Below the pieces are notes generated by a model. That model did not search any database. It was not told where the DNA came from and saw only the letters and a list, made by a program, of their open reading frames with translations. This document shows positions 22,540-34,017 of a stretch of 64,000 bases of DNA, in pieces (positions within the stretch are counted from its first letter, which is position 1; every line of letters starts with the position of its first letter). Both the position numbers and the translations under genes were made by a program. Source of the DNA: Mytilinidion resinicola (lineage: Eukaryota; Ascomycota; Dothideomycetes; Mytilinidiales; Mytilinidiaceae); contig NW_022985449.1 in NCBI RefSeq assembly GCF_010093595.1, positions 34,917 through 98,916 on the forward strand, read 5' to 3'.

Positions 22540-23724
22540 CTAGACCGATCCCGTTTTGATCACCTTCTCTAACAGCGCTTTGACATCGTGTCTCTCCAAT
22601 GCATCCACTGTCGTTCGCACCTGTCTCTCAACAGTCTCCGGATCATGCCCATAACCCCCATTCGTGAGAGTCGCAATGATGGCATCTAAAGGGTCCAGAA
22701 TGAAGAGACAATAATCCCTCCACGCGTGCTCGCGATCATCGACTTTCACCCCATTCTGCTCCAGCGTGTCAGTATACAGGTCAAAGATCTCCCTCTCATG
22801 CGCTTTCAGATCCGCGCTCTGCAGGGCCGTCATAAGGAAATACGCCAGGTCCCGATACCCATACCCACGGAACAAACACTGCCAGTCATAGAGTCCCGCG
22901 GTCCCATCCGCATACGCAAGCGTGTTTCCGAGATGAGAGTCGCCATGCAGCAGCGTTTGTGGCTTTGTCTCCCAGTAATTGTACACGGTGGCATAGCTCT
23001 TTGTCCACTCTTGTAAAAGAGCCCTCGCATACTCTGTCATTCCCTTCGCAGCGTCCGTCTCAAGGAATCTCTCCCGATTCCCTTCGAAAAATTTCGACAC
23101 CCAATCCCCCCCGAACCGCCGAGGCCGCGGCCGCACCCATACCATGTCTCCCGTGAAGCGCTCAGTATCCCAGTACCGCGAATGTATTTTTGCGAGTGCA
23201 ACCGCTACTTCCCGTGCGTGGGATAGTGAGCAATCATCCTTGATCCAGTATGGCTTGATCCCGCGCGATTCCAAATCCTCTAAGATGATGACGAAGCGGC
23301 CGCCGGGGTAGCTGCGGGCGTGATACGATTTAGGAATGACATCGTTCAACTCCTCTTGCAGGACTGTATACACGGCCGCCTCCAGCTCGGCCATGTGCAG
23401 CACCGCTAGCATCTCGCGTAGATGAGGGTTCTCCGGCGTGATTTTGATGAAGATTTTGCTGGGTAGTTCGGCTGCAGTACCCTCACTCCAAGTCAGCTCC
23501 AATTTGTGGCGGCTCGTCATGCCTTCGTGTGCTCCGACCGTAGTCACGTCTTCTACCTTGGCGCCAGGGACACCGAGGACTGTCGTGAGCCATTCTGCAG
23601 TGACTTTATCGATGGTGTGGACTTCGTCGAGCTTCAGTTGGGGGGCGTGAGCGAGCATTATGTCAGCGGCCATGAGCGTCTCGAGAGCGTGCTGGTGCGC
23701 GGATGAATGATCTACAGACTCCAT
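22540..23724 (-). CDS. Aminoglycoside-phosphotransferase/CHK-like small-molecule kinase
   Basis: This intronless 394-residue protein has the protein-kinase-like fold of APH/ecdysteroid-kinase-like enzymes. Key parts are a nucleotide-binding Lys in SKIFIKITPEN, a Glu/Asp helix region (HMAELEAAVY), FVIILEDL (hinge), the catalytic loop LLHGDSHLGN with His260 and Asp262, and the metal-binding YDWQ some 15 residues later. No signal peptide or membrane helix is visible, so a cytosolic enzyme phosphorylating a small hydroxylated or amino compound is expected. The substrate cannot be told. It ends tail-to-tail with the beta-mannosidase, 155 bp apart, with no evidence of a functional link. Confidence 0.85.
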   Translation of the reverse strand: MESVDHSSAHQHALETLMAADIMLAHAPQLKLDEVHTIDKVTAEWLTTVLGVPGAKVEDVTTVGAHEGMTSRHKLELTWSEGTAAELPSKIFIKITPENPHLREMLAVLHMAELEAAVYTVLQEELNDVIPKSYHARSYPGGRFVIILEDLESRGIKPYWIKDDCSLSHAREVAVALAKIHSRYWDTERFTGDMVWVRPRPRRFGGDWVSKFFEGNRERFLETDAAKGMTEYARALLQEWTKSYATVYNYWETKPQTLLHGDSHLGNTLAYADGTAGLYDWQCLFRGYGYRDLAYFLMTALQSADLKAHEREIFDLYTDTLEQNGVKVDDREHAWRDYCLFILDPLDAIIATLTNGGYGHDPETVERQVRTTVDALERHDVKALLEKVIKTGSV

Positions 23725-24729
23725 GATGTTGAAGTTGTGCAGCTGTTGCAGCTCTGACTTGAGGGTGGTTAAGAACAGGAGCGCTGAAGGTCTGCGAGCC
23801 TGTGAATTGTGGAGGATCTGCCCAGGGATCTATCTGCCCTCAGCATGTCAGCGTGGGATGAGCTTAGTGTAACCCGAGATGGACCAACGTCACGATGGTG
23901 AGTCTCGAACTTCACGGGAGTGAAGGTGGGCAAAGTTTCCCGCTTTCGAGGGGGCAACTCGACGAATAGAGCGTGGAAACCGTTGAAAAAAGGCAAACCG
24001 ATTTGAAGGTATTTAGTAGAAAGTAGCTGTCAACTTATATCATGAAAAGAGTAAGCGATCTCCGCAAGGAATACTCTGGCTGAATCAGATCTTGTGACTG
24101 CCCCTCTTGAGTTTACTATTAAGACTCATACAAAAAGTAGTAACAATGTCTCGCTGAACCGATCGATACGAGTAACAATGGTCCGGTAGTGTACCAGATG
24201 TAATAAGCCTCAAACTTGGTGTGCTTTCCTCGGCCAGAATAGAGTCCCCAGACCCCATGAATAGATAAGCGAAATCGCGGTCAGAGCGTTAGGAGTCGAA
24301 ATCGTCTAACATAAAGTATAGTACAGTATATTCCCAGATCCGGTCTTCTTCGTTTGATATGTTTTTCTCGAAAGAGAAGACTTTTAGCTCGTCTATGTTG
24401 TCGCCACTGTTTTCATCATATGGTATCACGGCTCGAATTCCGATTCCGGATCTGCATCACGGGAAAGAACGAGCTGCTCGCTCACTTTGCTTGTGGTTGT
24501 AACGAATCTTCTCTTGATGCTTGAAAGCTCTGTGGTTTTCTTTTTTTATGAATCATGAAGATGGTGTTCAGTCTCGACCCCGCGTCCAACCAAGAATATT
24601 GGCGGGGGGGAAGGGAGGCTGATGTATTCCGGGGTCCGAATTGTGGGGAATGCGGAGAAGCTGGTGTCCCCGCGACGACGCGCCTTTCGCCCTCCACCAA
24701 CATCTTTGCCTCCTACTAATTCTTCTATA
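23725..24729. other. Intergenic, divergent promoters of kinase and bZIP genes
   Basis: About 1 kb between two divergent start codons. Several small frames exist but none has a domain. No repeat, tRNA or clear regulatory motif was seen. The last 100 bp are rich in purine runs (a G9 run at 24,604-24,612), likely in the bZIP 5' UTR. Confidence 0.5.
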
Positions 24730-26324
24730 ATGAGCAGCCTGAGAACACTCAAATCCACAGGGAGTGGGCGCGTCGAGAAGGAGGACCCTATCGCAAAGCA
24801 GAGGCGTGAGAAGAAGCGCATCCAGAACCGCAATGCCCAGAGGAGCCACCGGGAGAAACAGGCAGCGTACATCCGCACGCTGGAGAAGATGGTGAGCGAC
24901 GCTGTACCCTCGGGTGGCCAGATGCCAGGTGTAGCACCACAGATTGCGCAGACGCAGGCCAACTGGATCGAAGAGATCCGGGAGCTGCAGGATGCCTTGT
25001 TGCGCATGCGGAAGAAATTCCAAAGCCTGAGCTTCGCCGCTGCCTCAAACGCAGGTACGACTGCGGTCTCATGTGAACTTCAGCAGAGATTTGACGATAT
25101 ATGTACTGACCGACATTTCTGTGCCAGAGGACCTGATCTTTAAAAGGATTTTGAACCTCCAGTCACTTTCCCGTGCTGAAACACCACGTAGCCCGAGAAA
25201 ATCTCAACAAGAAACACCTTTTGACATTTCCCAGTCCGTTGAATCGGTGCTTGATCCCTCTGGTAACCTGATAGAATGGGGTCAGGATGCCGATCTCGCA
25301 ACGCTTTTTGCAGATGACTATCTTCACAGCGATGCTACGCCGTCTGGCATCCCTTGCTCTCATTCCGATCCCAGTCAAGCACTGGTACTACAGCCGAACG
25401 TATCCAACTCTCCACCCGGAAGTGTCTCATCGGCGTCTTCGAAATCTTCGCTCGCCGAAACATTACGCGTCGAGGACGTGTACCCTTCCACCGACATACT
25501 GGGAGTAGAAAGAACGCTCAAGACGGTACTCGAGCAATCAGAAAGTAGCGCCGATATCGACAGATCCGTTGGTCTGGCCGTACGTATCATGTTGAAACGA
25601 AGCCCCCTCATCGACGGTATCTTCAGCATAATGGTACGTCTCCGTTACTTTCATTAACAAGATAGCCTTGGTGGAGGAAATGCATCTAAACAGTCTCAGG
25701 GAGGTGCCGAAGCAGTCGAGAGAATTATCCACTGGAGAATCGCGCCAACGGCAGCAAACCGAGACAAAATCCCCGCCCCTTTCCGACCGACGGTACTGCA
25801 ACAGCATTTCCCCGATCACAACTACGGCATCGATTTCCTTTACTGGGCGGAACTCCGGGATCAGCTGATGCTCCAAAGCGACATCGACATACGCCAACTT
25901 GTAGAAGACTGCCTGCGAAATTTAGTCCAAGAGGTACCGCAGCTGAATCTCTCGCTTCCATTGGTGGAGACGTACTTCCATCTCATCGAGCTCGTTCAAA
26001 CAAATAGCGAGCAGCAGTTGCCGAGTCCGGTGGAGCGGTTCCTCGATTTGACGTACTCTGATGACGATCGGGAACCTCTTCGCCTTCATAATCCGCATTA
26101 CAAGGTATTTCGCGCGGTAGAGAAGTACGAGCTGGACAAACTATCGAATAGAAAGATGTCGCCGAAGTTTGCAGAAAAGTATCCCTCTTTGGATGTTACA
26201 CATAGTAAGTCTGAATGTCTCCATTTGAAGCCATCTCTCGATGCTTGCGCCATCGAAAACGGACTCGTTTGCTGACGGGGTGTGTACAGTCATCACTAGC
26301 TTTCCAGTGGCCAGTTTCGGGTGA
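24730..26324 (+). CDS. bZIP transcription factor with DUF3425 domain
   Basis: Four exons (24730-25054, 25128-25633, 25694-26204, 26290-26324) give 458 residues. The basic region near residues 25-55 reads KKRIQNRNAQRSHREKQ, the fungal bZIP signature with Asn and Arg in the N-x7-R spacing, followed by a leucine zipper-like helix to about residue 100. The middle is Ser/Pro-rich and acidic. The C-terminal half has DUF3425 hallmarks: AEAVERIIHWR, IPAPFRPTVLQQHF, YGIDFLYWAELRDQL. It is a nuclear DNA-binding regulator; targets are unknown. Exon 3 was placed at an AG (25691-25693) that keeps DUF3425 in frame; a nearer AG shifts the frame. Coding-like sequence after the stop (26,350-26,504) suggests the 3' end may differ from this model. 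Confidence 0.8.
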
Positions 26325-27483
26325 CCGATTAATCAAGTGGAGGTGAAGATTTGAGAAAGATGGGTGCACGACGCACACCATGATGTAGCGTGGAGGGGCA
26401 AAGAATCGGAGATATGGCGTAGGGAAGCGGAGAATCTGCGTTCAGCGGAGGAGAACTGTATGTTCTTTGGAAAGGCTGGTCGGTTCGGAGTGGCCAAGCT
26501 ATGATGAAGAAGCCTCGTCATGTGTATTTCTACCCACCTTCGCCGCTATTCTAAGCGAGGTGGTGTAGCGAATCGGCCAGTTCGTAGTGAGGGGATAGCA
26601 GATACGAGCTGAGCAGGAGCACTGGGATGGCTGCACATGAAGATAGAGAGATCTAAGGCACCCCTCGATATATGCGAGCGTTGTACTCAGCGATGCTGTA
26701 AGCAACAGCTCTTGATTCGGAAGAGGAGAAAAATAATATTGAAATCCAAGGACATCGAGTACATACCCAAGTTCAAGCGCATTTGATAACATAGCTGTTA
26801 ACGAAAAGCTGTAAAGCTTCGCAAAGAGACTGGGAACCCGAATCTCCGATCCACGAGGCTGTGGTTTCATATACCACTAGATGTGTACAGATAGATCGTG
26901 TAAACAATATCCAGGTCCGCCCGCTTCAGGAATTTGCAAGGATACGTGAAAGGAGCGCTACAAGGTTCTAATTCCTCGAGATACTGCTGTGCAGCGATGC
27001 CTGTAGCGCCTTCGCCTTCCACGCCCTTTTCTGAAACACGGTATCTTCGACGTAGATTGAGTATTGTTAGAGTACACAGAGTCCCATGAGGCTTCCACCT
27101 TCCCTTAGGAGGGTTCTTCGTTACTATCGACGAGGCTTTTTGTAAAGGCTTCATTTATTCTAATAGGGAAGCGGCGAGGCTGAATGCTAATCAGGCAAAG
27201 TGGAGCGCTGCGGTGGTGTTCCGGCCCCTAGTCAGCACTAGACTATTCTGTTCTAGAGATGGCCTGCGAGTTTCTCCCAAAGAGGCTGAGCGTATACCTA
27301 CCTAGGCGGATAGCGTATAGATAGCGTTTAGAGCTTTAGTGCTTATAGAGGTGACGTGTGGCTATGTATCTGCTTTGCTATAAGAAGTAGCGAGGAGCTC
27401 GATTTTCGTTCTTCAACCCTCTCTGTCGCCATCTCCTTCAAGCACTTTCTTTCTCCGTCTTGAGCGATTTCCACAACTGCAAA
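26325..27483. other. Intergenic, includes a coding-like fragment
   Basis: From about 26,352 to 26,506 a plus-strand frame reads DAHHDVAWRGKESEIWRR, then ENCMFFGKAGRFG and a stop. It looks like a real protein tail but is out of frame with the bZIP model. The rest, to the glycosyltransferase start, has small frames without domains and no repeats that I could see. Confidence 0.45.
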
Positions 27484-28742
27484 ATGCAACGCTCCAATTT
27501 CGCCATCCCGGAGGAGTTCGCCTCGAAACTTCGATTCGTTGATGCTCTTGACAAACGGTCTGACGAGGAGATTCTCGACTCGCTCGCAAAGCACACTCCC
27601 ATCACTTCCGAAAAGAATGTATGGACATACTGGCATTCTGGTCTGCGTTCAATGCCCCCTTGGTGCCAGCGCAACATAATCAACTGGGTCCGCCTTCTCG
27701 GCCCGTCTTGGACGGTCCGCGTCCTCGACACCGTTCCCAGCTCTCCTAACCATGCCTTGACATGGCTAGACTCCGATATGCTCCCGGAAAGCTTCGTGAA
27801 AGGCACGATGCAGGGCCCGTATACCGGCCCCCACAGTGCTGATTTCCAGCGTGGCGCTGCACTGTACAAGTACGGAGGAGTTTGGATGGATGTCGGCATC
27901 GTTCTTATCCGCCACCTTGACAAGATATGCTGGGATCAGCTTGCGGATCCGAGTTCGCCGTTTGAAGTGTCGGTGCCGTGGATGTATGGCCAAGTCATGG
28001 CGAATCATTTCGTGGCGAGTCGGAAAGGGGATCCTTTCATTAAGCGCTGGTCAGTGGACATGTTCCTTTTCCATCAGTTTGGTGCTGACGTATTCTGTGA
28101 AGGCACGATCTTTTTATCCACTTCTGGAAGGGTCAAAACGACCACAGCGGCATCGTGCAAAGCCCGCTCATTGGATTTGTCAAAGACGTACGATTCGAAG
28201 ACTCCGTTGCGCGTGGCTTCAAGTGGGATTTCAAGGTTGATGAGTTGACGGTCATGGGCTACATCGGCCAATGCGTCGCATGGCTGCGCTTGTGCATGCT
28301 CGAAGAGCCAAATGGCGGCTTCAACGGCGTGGAGTACTGGGCGAACAAGATCCTCCTCTTCGATTCCCTGACGGAGGACTGGGCTGCCGAACAGCAATTG
28401 GGATTCACCGGTCAAGCTATCTTTGATGCGCTGGTGACCAAACGGGATGCAGATCCAAAGTCGGAGGAGTATCAAAAGGCGTATAAGGCTATTTGGAGGC
28501 TTTTGACGAAGTCGAGCATGCAAAAGATTACCCATGGAAAGCATCTTACCGAGACTCCTGCCCTCGGTATTTTCTTGGATGCGAAGGAGAACCAGGGAGC
28601 TGATATTGCGTCAGGGACATTTGCAGAACTGCTGAGGTTTGGAAGCGTACATCTAGAGCAGACTCGTGAGAGCATTGACTACATCAAGGCTGAACGACCT
28701 GACCCAGAGAAGATCATGAAGAAGGGCTTGCTCGAACCCTGA
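27484..28742 (+). CDS. Capsular-polysaccharide-synthesis-type glycosyltransferase
   Basis: Two exons (27484-28049, 28103-28742) give 401 residues. The family (PF05704, related to the GT32/OCH1 DXD fold) transfers sugars from nucleotide donors. The protein has KNVWTYWHSGLRSMPPWCQ at the N-terminus, HSADFQRGAALYKYGGVWMDVG (a DxD-like acidic motif with the GGVWMD signature) in the middle, and KRW-HDLFIHFWKG across the intron. No signal anchor is obvious, which is unusual for a Golgi enzyme, so location is uncertain. The ATG at 27,484 is the first in frame; an upstream TTG-led extension lacks an ATG. The intron is 53 bp. The substrate is unknown, and neighbours give no pathway context. Confidence 0.82.
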
Positions 28743-28959
28743 ATAATGTTCATCAGCCTTGTTCATTCCGGAGGAAAGTCATGCAGAATACGTGGTAGCG
28801 CAGCTAAAGCGGAATGAGAGAAGAAATAGAAAGAGTCGTAGAAATAGAGATGATTGAAAATACCCTTGCTTCAAGGCACTGTTGACCATTTCTTAGGCTC
28901 CGCGCACTTGAGGCATCTAACAAAGATTCATTTTCTAGTAGCAGCTATGCGGAGAAGTC

Positions 28960-30060
28960 CTAAAACCGTCGCGGGGGGTTCTCAAAACCATTCCCAAGGA
29001 CTTCATCAATCTTCTTCAGATGGTCGCCATTCAGCTTCTTCGCAACTTCCAGAGCCGCCACGTTCTCATCAACCTGAGCTGGACTCGAAGCGCCAATGAT
29101 TACGGACGAAACATTCTCATTCTTCAACACCCAAGCCAACGCCAACTGCGCCAGCGAAACGCCCAACTCCTGCGCCACCGGCTTCAGCTTCTCCACCAAC
29201 TCCAACTCGCGCTGCCACGTCTCGTTCCCAAACGTCTTGCTGTACGCCACCGAGTACTTGTCTTTTGCTGTAGCTAGCCGACTGTCCGCTGGAGGCTGAC
29301 TCTGCCCATTGTACTTGCCCGTCAGGATACCTTGCTTCAACGGTGAGAACACGGTGAGGCCGAGTCCGTACTTCTCGTACAGCCAGCGGAACTCGTTCTC
29401 AACCTTCTCACGCACGAGGAGGTTGTACTGCGGTTGCTCGACCGCGGGTCCGATCAGGTTGAGCTTGTCAGCGACGCGCCATGCGTCCGCGATTTCGACT
29501 GCGCTCCATTCGGAAGTGCCCCAGTAGAAGGCCTTGCCGGAATTGATGAGGTAGTTGAAGCCCCGGACGATCTCTTCGATGGGAGTGTCGCGGTCGGGAC
29601 GGTGGGCGTAGACGATGTCGACATAAGGCAAGTCGAGGCGTTTGAGGGAGAGGTTGAGGCCTTCGATGATGTGCTTGCGGGAGAGTCCGACGTTGTTGAT
29701 GGGATTGGAAGGGTCCGCGGAGTTGTTGAGGCCGAAGTATACTTTTGTTGAAATCACGAGGTCGTTCTGCTTCCAGCCAAATTTCTTGATGGCTTCCCCG
29801 AGCACGATCTCGGCTTTCCCGGCGGAGTAGTTCTCTGCTGTGTCAAAGAAGTTGATGCCGGCATCGTACGCTTTCTTGAAGATGTCAAACGCGTGTTCTA
29901 CGAAGAAAAGATTAGTATGTACATCTTAAAGCCGGAGTGCTTCTTGCTTCGGGATTTCAATACCGTTATTGACATGTCCTCCGTACGTGATCCAGCTGCC
30001 AAGAGAGATAGCGGAAACCTTGAGGCCAGTTCGGCCGAGATGCCGGTATTCCATCTTCAT
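28960..30060 (-). CDS. Aldo-keto reductase, Kv-beta-like subfamily
   Basis: Two exons (30060-29964, 29897-28960) give 344 residues, a full-length NADPH-dependent (alpha/beta)8 reductase. It opens with [20 protein letters not shown]. The catalytic tetrad is seen as Asp and Tyr in [14 protein letters not shown], Lys in VISTKVYFG, and His in IVYAHRPD. Later marks are [30 protein letters not shown] and [16 protein letters not shown], the last binding the cofactor. This subgroup resembles potassium-channel beta subunits and fungal enzymes that reduce aldehydes and ketones. It should be cytosolic. A longer upstream open frame exists, but the ATG at 30060 matches the family start. The intron is 66 bp. 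Confidence 0.92.
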
Positions 30061-30361
30061 GGGAGCAGATATCCTAGACTTGGCTTGGGTACTCGAGTGG
30101 GACGAGGGATGAGAAATCGGGTTGAAGGTGGTTCCGTGGTCTTTTATGTCTACTTGCTGTGGAGACCTCGCGAAGGCGTCATCACTGCACGGATGTCGAT
30201 CTTCAGCTTTGATGTGGGCATAGGGTCCATAGATGCATTGCTGTGGGTCCTTCACGGTATCTAAAAGCTGATTACCAACTGCTGATCCCCAACTCAGTCG
30301 CTGCAACCGCCTCCGAGAATAACTACATATCTATTTCATTCGGGAATCCACTTCAATACCA

Positions 30362-32185
30362 TCAAGCTACCGCCTTTACGCCCGCCCTAGCAGACTTGGA
30401 ATCGTCATAAACTAACCCATCGGTATTGACGCTGGAACGAATCTCTAAGTCTGAGCCTTGAGAGTCGTCGTTTGAACCAGCCTTACCGCTAGTCAAAGAC
30501 TGCCGATGCTGCAGGTACGCAAGCGCAACGGCGGTGATTGCAAGCAGAAAGCAGAATCCAGCCGCTGTGTAGTTTCCAGCAACAACAGCGGGCTGATCGG
30601 TGGTCTTGAAAACGGCGAGCGGCACAGTAGCAATGAATGTCCAAGCCCAGACATTGAGCCCAGCGGACGCCCAGGCACGGGTTCCAGGATCGCCAGATAG
30701 AGTATCCTGTGTCCATGCCCAGAACATACTGTTGCTAGCCTGCGCCCAGCCGGTTTGGTAGTAGAGAAACCAGCGAAAGGCGCGATTCTTGGGGAAAACG
30801 GGCGTAGAACCCAAGAGGACGCAGACGATGCCATTCACCACACCGCCCAGTACCAGCATTGGCCAGCGCCGGCCTCCTAGCCAGGTATCGCTCGACCATG
30901 CCATGAAGAGGGTCACCACAACCGTGACGGCTTGGATCGGGGTCGTGTAGTTGTTGATTTGTGGGACGGTGAAGGATTTGGGATGCTTTTTATTCCAGGC
31001 TTTGAGCCAGAAAGCCATTGAACCCGATGGCTGATTGCCGATGGAGTTGCAGATCGAAATGACCCAGAGAAGCCAGATATCCGGGGTCAGGAGCCAACGC
31101 TTCATTTGCTTTCTGGTAAATCTACCCTGCTTTACTCTTCCTTCGCGAGGGTTTCTGTCTCGAGCTATCTCAATTTCCTGTTCCCATGTTAGAAGGTCAT
31201 CACATCCGTGTCTTGGGGAAACTTGCCTTCTCAGTGAAAACCCAGTCAGGCTTTTGACGCGAGGGAACGTCGGGGTAAAACAGACACTGCGGGATGATGA
31301 TCCCAATGGAGATGACGCCGTCAACGATGAAGAGCCATTGCCAGCCAGCCATGCCGTGTCTACCATTCAGTCCGGTGTACGCGGCAGCTTGCAAGTAAGA
31401 GCTAAACATGGGTCCGATGGCGGTAGCACAATTGATGATGGCAAGTCTTCTTGACAGCTCCGATTTCTGATACCAGGCACCGCAGAGGTACACAATGGCA
31501 GAGTAGTGACCAGTCTCAAACAAGCCCGTCAGAGTCCGCAAGACGTACATTTGAAGCGGTGTTTTCATCGCCGCCTGCGCAAACGTGCAGATCGTCCACC
31601 CGGCCTCCAGGAGTGGGATGAACCATTTCGGATTAGATCTGGTGAGCATGAGATTGCATGGCCATACGCCGATAATGTTCGCAATAGAGAAGGCAGTATT
31701 TGCGTAGTTGAGTTGGTTGCCATAGAGCTTAAGGTCCTCTTTCATTCCCGAAACAAATGCGGAGTTGATGTTGGATCTAGTGGGAAGGTGTCAGCGGAGC
31801 TCTATAAGATTGGGAGGAGCATCGTACCTATCGATGTACTTAATAAACGTCCCAAGGCAGCCAAAAGTCATGAGGGTCAAGTCGAGCTTGAAGATCAACC
31901 TTCGTTCCTGGACTTTGGGTTAGCGCTGCCATTTGAGTGTCTTTCGTTGCGAAGAGAAGATGGTATTACCTCCGGCGACTTGTCCCAAGAATCCCAGAAG
32001 TAGCTCTTCCAGGACTGGTTCTTGGTGGAGACATCAACATTCCCCTCGATACCAGCAGGTGAGACGTGGGCAATATTCTTGCGAGCAACATTCTCCTCAA
32101 GTGGAGAAACGTGAGCGTTTACCATGGTCCCGAATGTCTGGGAAGCACGACGATCTTGGATTGAAGGTGTCTGCAGGGTGGGCAT
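30362..32185 (-). CDS. MFS transporter of the DAL5/anion:cation symporter family
   Basis: Four exons (32185-31970, 31907-31828, 31776-31227, 31177-30362) give 553 residues and 12 predicted helices. Family marks are YFWDSWDKSPEERRLIFKLD, FIKYIDRSNINSAFVSGMKEDL, YGNQLNYANTAFSIANIIGVWPCNLML, GLFETGHYSAIVYL, and WTQDTLSGDPGTRAWASAGLN in the second half. The group moves small organic anions across the plasma membrane: allantoate, pantothenate, nicotinate, biotin precursors and sulfonates. The third intron (31178-31226, minus strand) has a GC donor (AAG/GCAAGT). The gene is divergent from a TauD-like dioxygenase, which suggests the transporter imports that enzyme's substrate. The exact substrate is not shown by the sequence. 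Confidence 0.9.
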
Positions 32186-32758
32186 TTAAAGGCTGCAGCT
32201 TCAGAGTGCTGTGCATCTAGATCCGCGCTGGATCTGAACTATCGAAGCCCGTCATCAATGCCATCGAGCACGAATATCCTGTGGTCTTGGAAGAGGTGAA
32301 TGAAGTGCCCAGCCTTCCTGCATTATGACTCGAGATAGGCTCCCAGATGGTCTAGTAGATGTCAGTCATGTTGGGAATGGTTCGTGGTGTTGTGAATAGG
32401 TTGACTGAAGAGTGGGTAGTTTAGGGACCGCGCGAAGCTACGCGGATGACAACATTATTCCTGGTCCATACGTGCCTCGCTAATCATATTTACACGACGG
32501 GAATCGGCCATAGACCCTGCATTTGATAACGTACCATGCGTGCCACGCGTAACAAGCTGCGGATAGAAGGCCGATGTTCGCAAAGAAGTGTTCGAAGAAC
32601 CCCCGCGAAGCAGGTCACCTCAATGCTCTTGTTAAGAAGGCATGCAACTACTGACTCATTGTGTTGAGCATTGCTTGCGCTCATAGTCCTGCAATTGCAG
32701 AGTGATATAGTGATTGCTGAGTCTTGATTTGTGTCTCCGTCGGCTGACGATACTGAGC
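32186..32758. promoter_or_regulatory. Shared divergent promoter, DAL5-type transporter and TauD-like gene
   Basis: These 573 bp separate the two start codons. No ORF with a domain is present. I see no strong zinc-cluster palindrome, and simple scanning does not reveal a regulator site I would stand behind. Co-regulation is inferred only from the head-to-head arrangement. Confidence 0.4.
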
Positions 32759-34017
32759 ATGGCGACAATAACCTCCACGACCACGCTTCAAGACAGCGAC
32801 CTCACCCTCGAAGTATTTGACATACCTAGCAGTCGAGTTGTCCACGGGAAAGCCTTTCCTCTTGGGCTTCACCCTAAAGATGGAGCAGTTCCTGGAGATA
32901 TCAACTCCGCCGTTCGCTATCTCGAGAACATTGCAAAGACTGGAGCGTTTCGGTCTCTCCTATCGCAGCGTAAGTACTTGTGAGCATTGGGATCCTCTCC
33001 GTCTTACTTATGGGAATGCAGATGGTGCTATCCTCTTCCGCGGCCTCCCCATCAAGAACGCTCAAGACTTCTCCAAATTCGTCACCGCATTTCAGCTCCC
33101 ACAACCACATCGCGAGGTTGGGCTGGCTGGAAAGAGAACGACTGTGACAACAAATATCAAGACCGCGAACGAGGAACCTCCGGATGTGAAGTTTTATTAC
33201 CATTCCGAGTACGGTCGAAGCGCGTACTTTCCGGGAGTTCTCTTCTTCTTTTCTGAGATTGTTCCGGAGCAAGGGGGCCAAACTCCGCTACTTTCATCTC
33301 TCGAGCTCTACGATAGACTAGCGGCAGATCTTCCAGAGTTCTTGAAAGACTTGAGCGAGAAAGGTGGGAACGTCATTCTGATCAGTCGGACATCGCTAAC
33401 GATGAAGTCAAGGAATCATTGGAAGACAATACTTCCCTGCGAAAGACGACCCAGAGGCTGAGCACATCGGCTGGAATTGGAAGGCAAGTCCCTCGAAGAG
33501 TTGCTTCAACGCATATTGACTGGAGGAGCAGGACTCCTACGGATTCGAGATCAAAGATGGAGACTCGCTCGAAGTTCAACGCGAGAAGGTCGAGACTGTG
33601 CTCCGCGATACGCTGCAAGCAAAAGCCGAATGGCAGCCAAATGGATCGCTCCATGTTTTACAGCATCTCCCTGCCATCCGTCGCATTGGTTCTACCGGAA
33701 AGCCAACATTCTTCAACGGATTCGCTGGCGTGTATGGACGAGGAAGAGACAACAACGCCCTTGAACCTCCATATCGCGGAATTGATGAGAAGTATCATCT
33801 ACCTACAACGTATGGGGATGGTACCGCTATCCCGGTCGAATATCAGGAGCGATTACTCGAGATTTCGGACGAGATTGGCTTCTTGACTCCGTGGCAGCCG
33901 GGCGACGTTGCGCTGATTGATAACTATACAGTCCAGCATGCTCGAACCCCTTGGAAAGGAGATCGTTCGCTGCTTGTTAGCTTATGGGATGGCCATGAGA
34001 AATTCGTTCCGTTGTAG
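32759..34017 (+). CDS. TauD/TfdA-family Fe(II)/2-oxoglutarate dioxygenase (clavaminate synthase-like)
   Basis: Four exons (32759-32969, 33022-33363, 33413-33483, 33532-34017) give 369 residues. PF02668 enzymes use Fe(II), O2 and 2-oxoglutarate to hydroxylate or cleave substrates. GAILFRGLP opens the domain. The iron ligands are the His and Glu of YYHSEYGRS (codons 33201 and 33207, an HxE rather than HxD form) and the distal His in YTVQHARTPW (codon 33937); the Arg in KGDRSLL likely binds 2-oxoglutarate. The last intron (33484-33531) has a GC donor. HxE forms occur in this family, so the enzyme should be active. The cytosolic location and the divergent transporter suggest catabolism of an imported acid or sulfonate. 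Confidence 0.88.
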
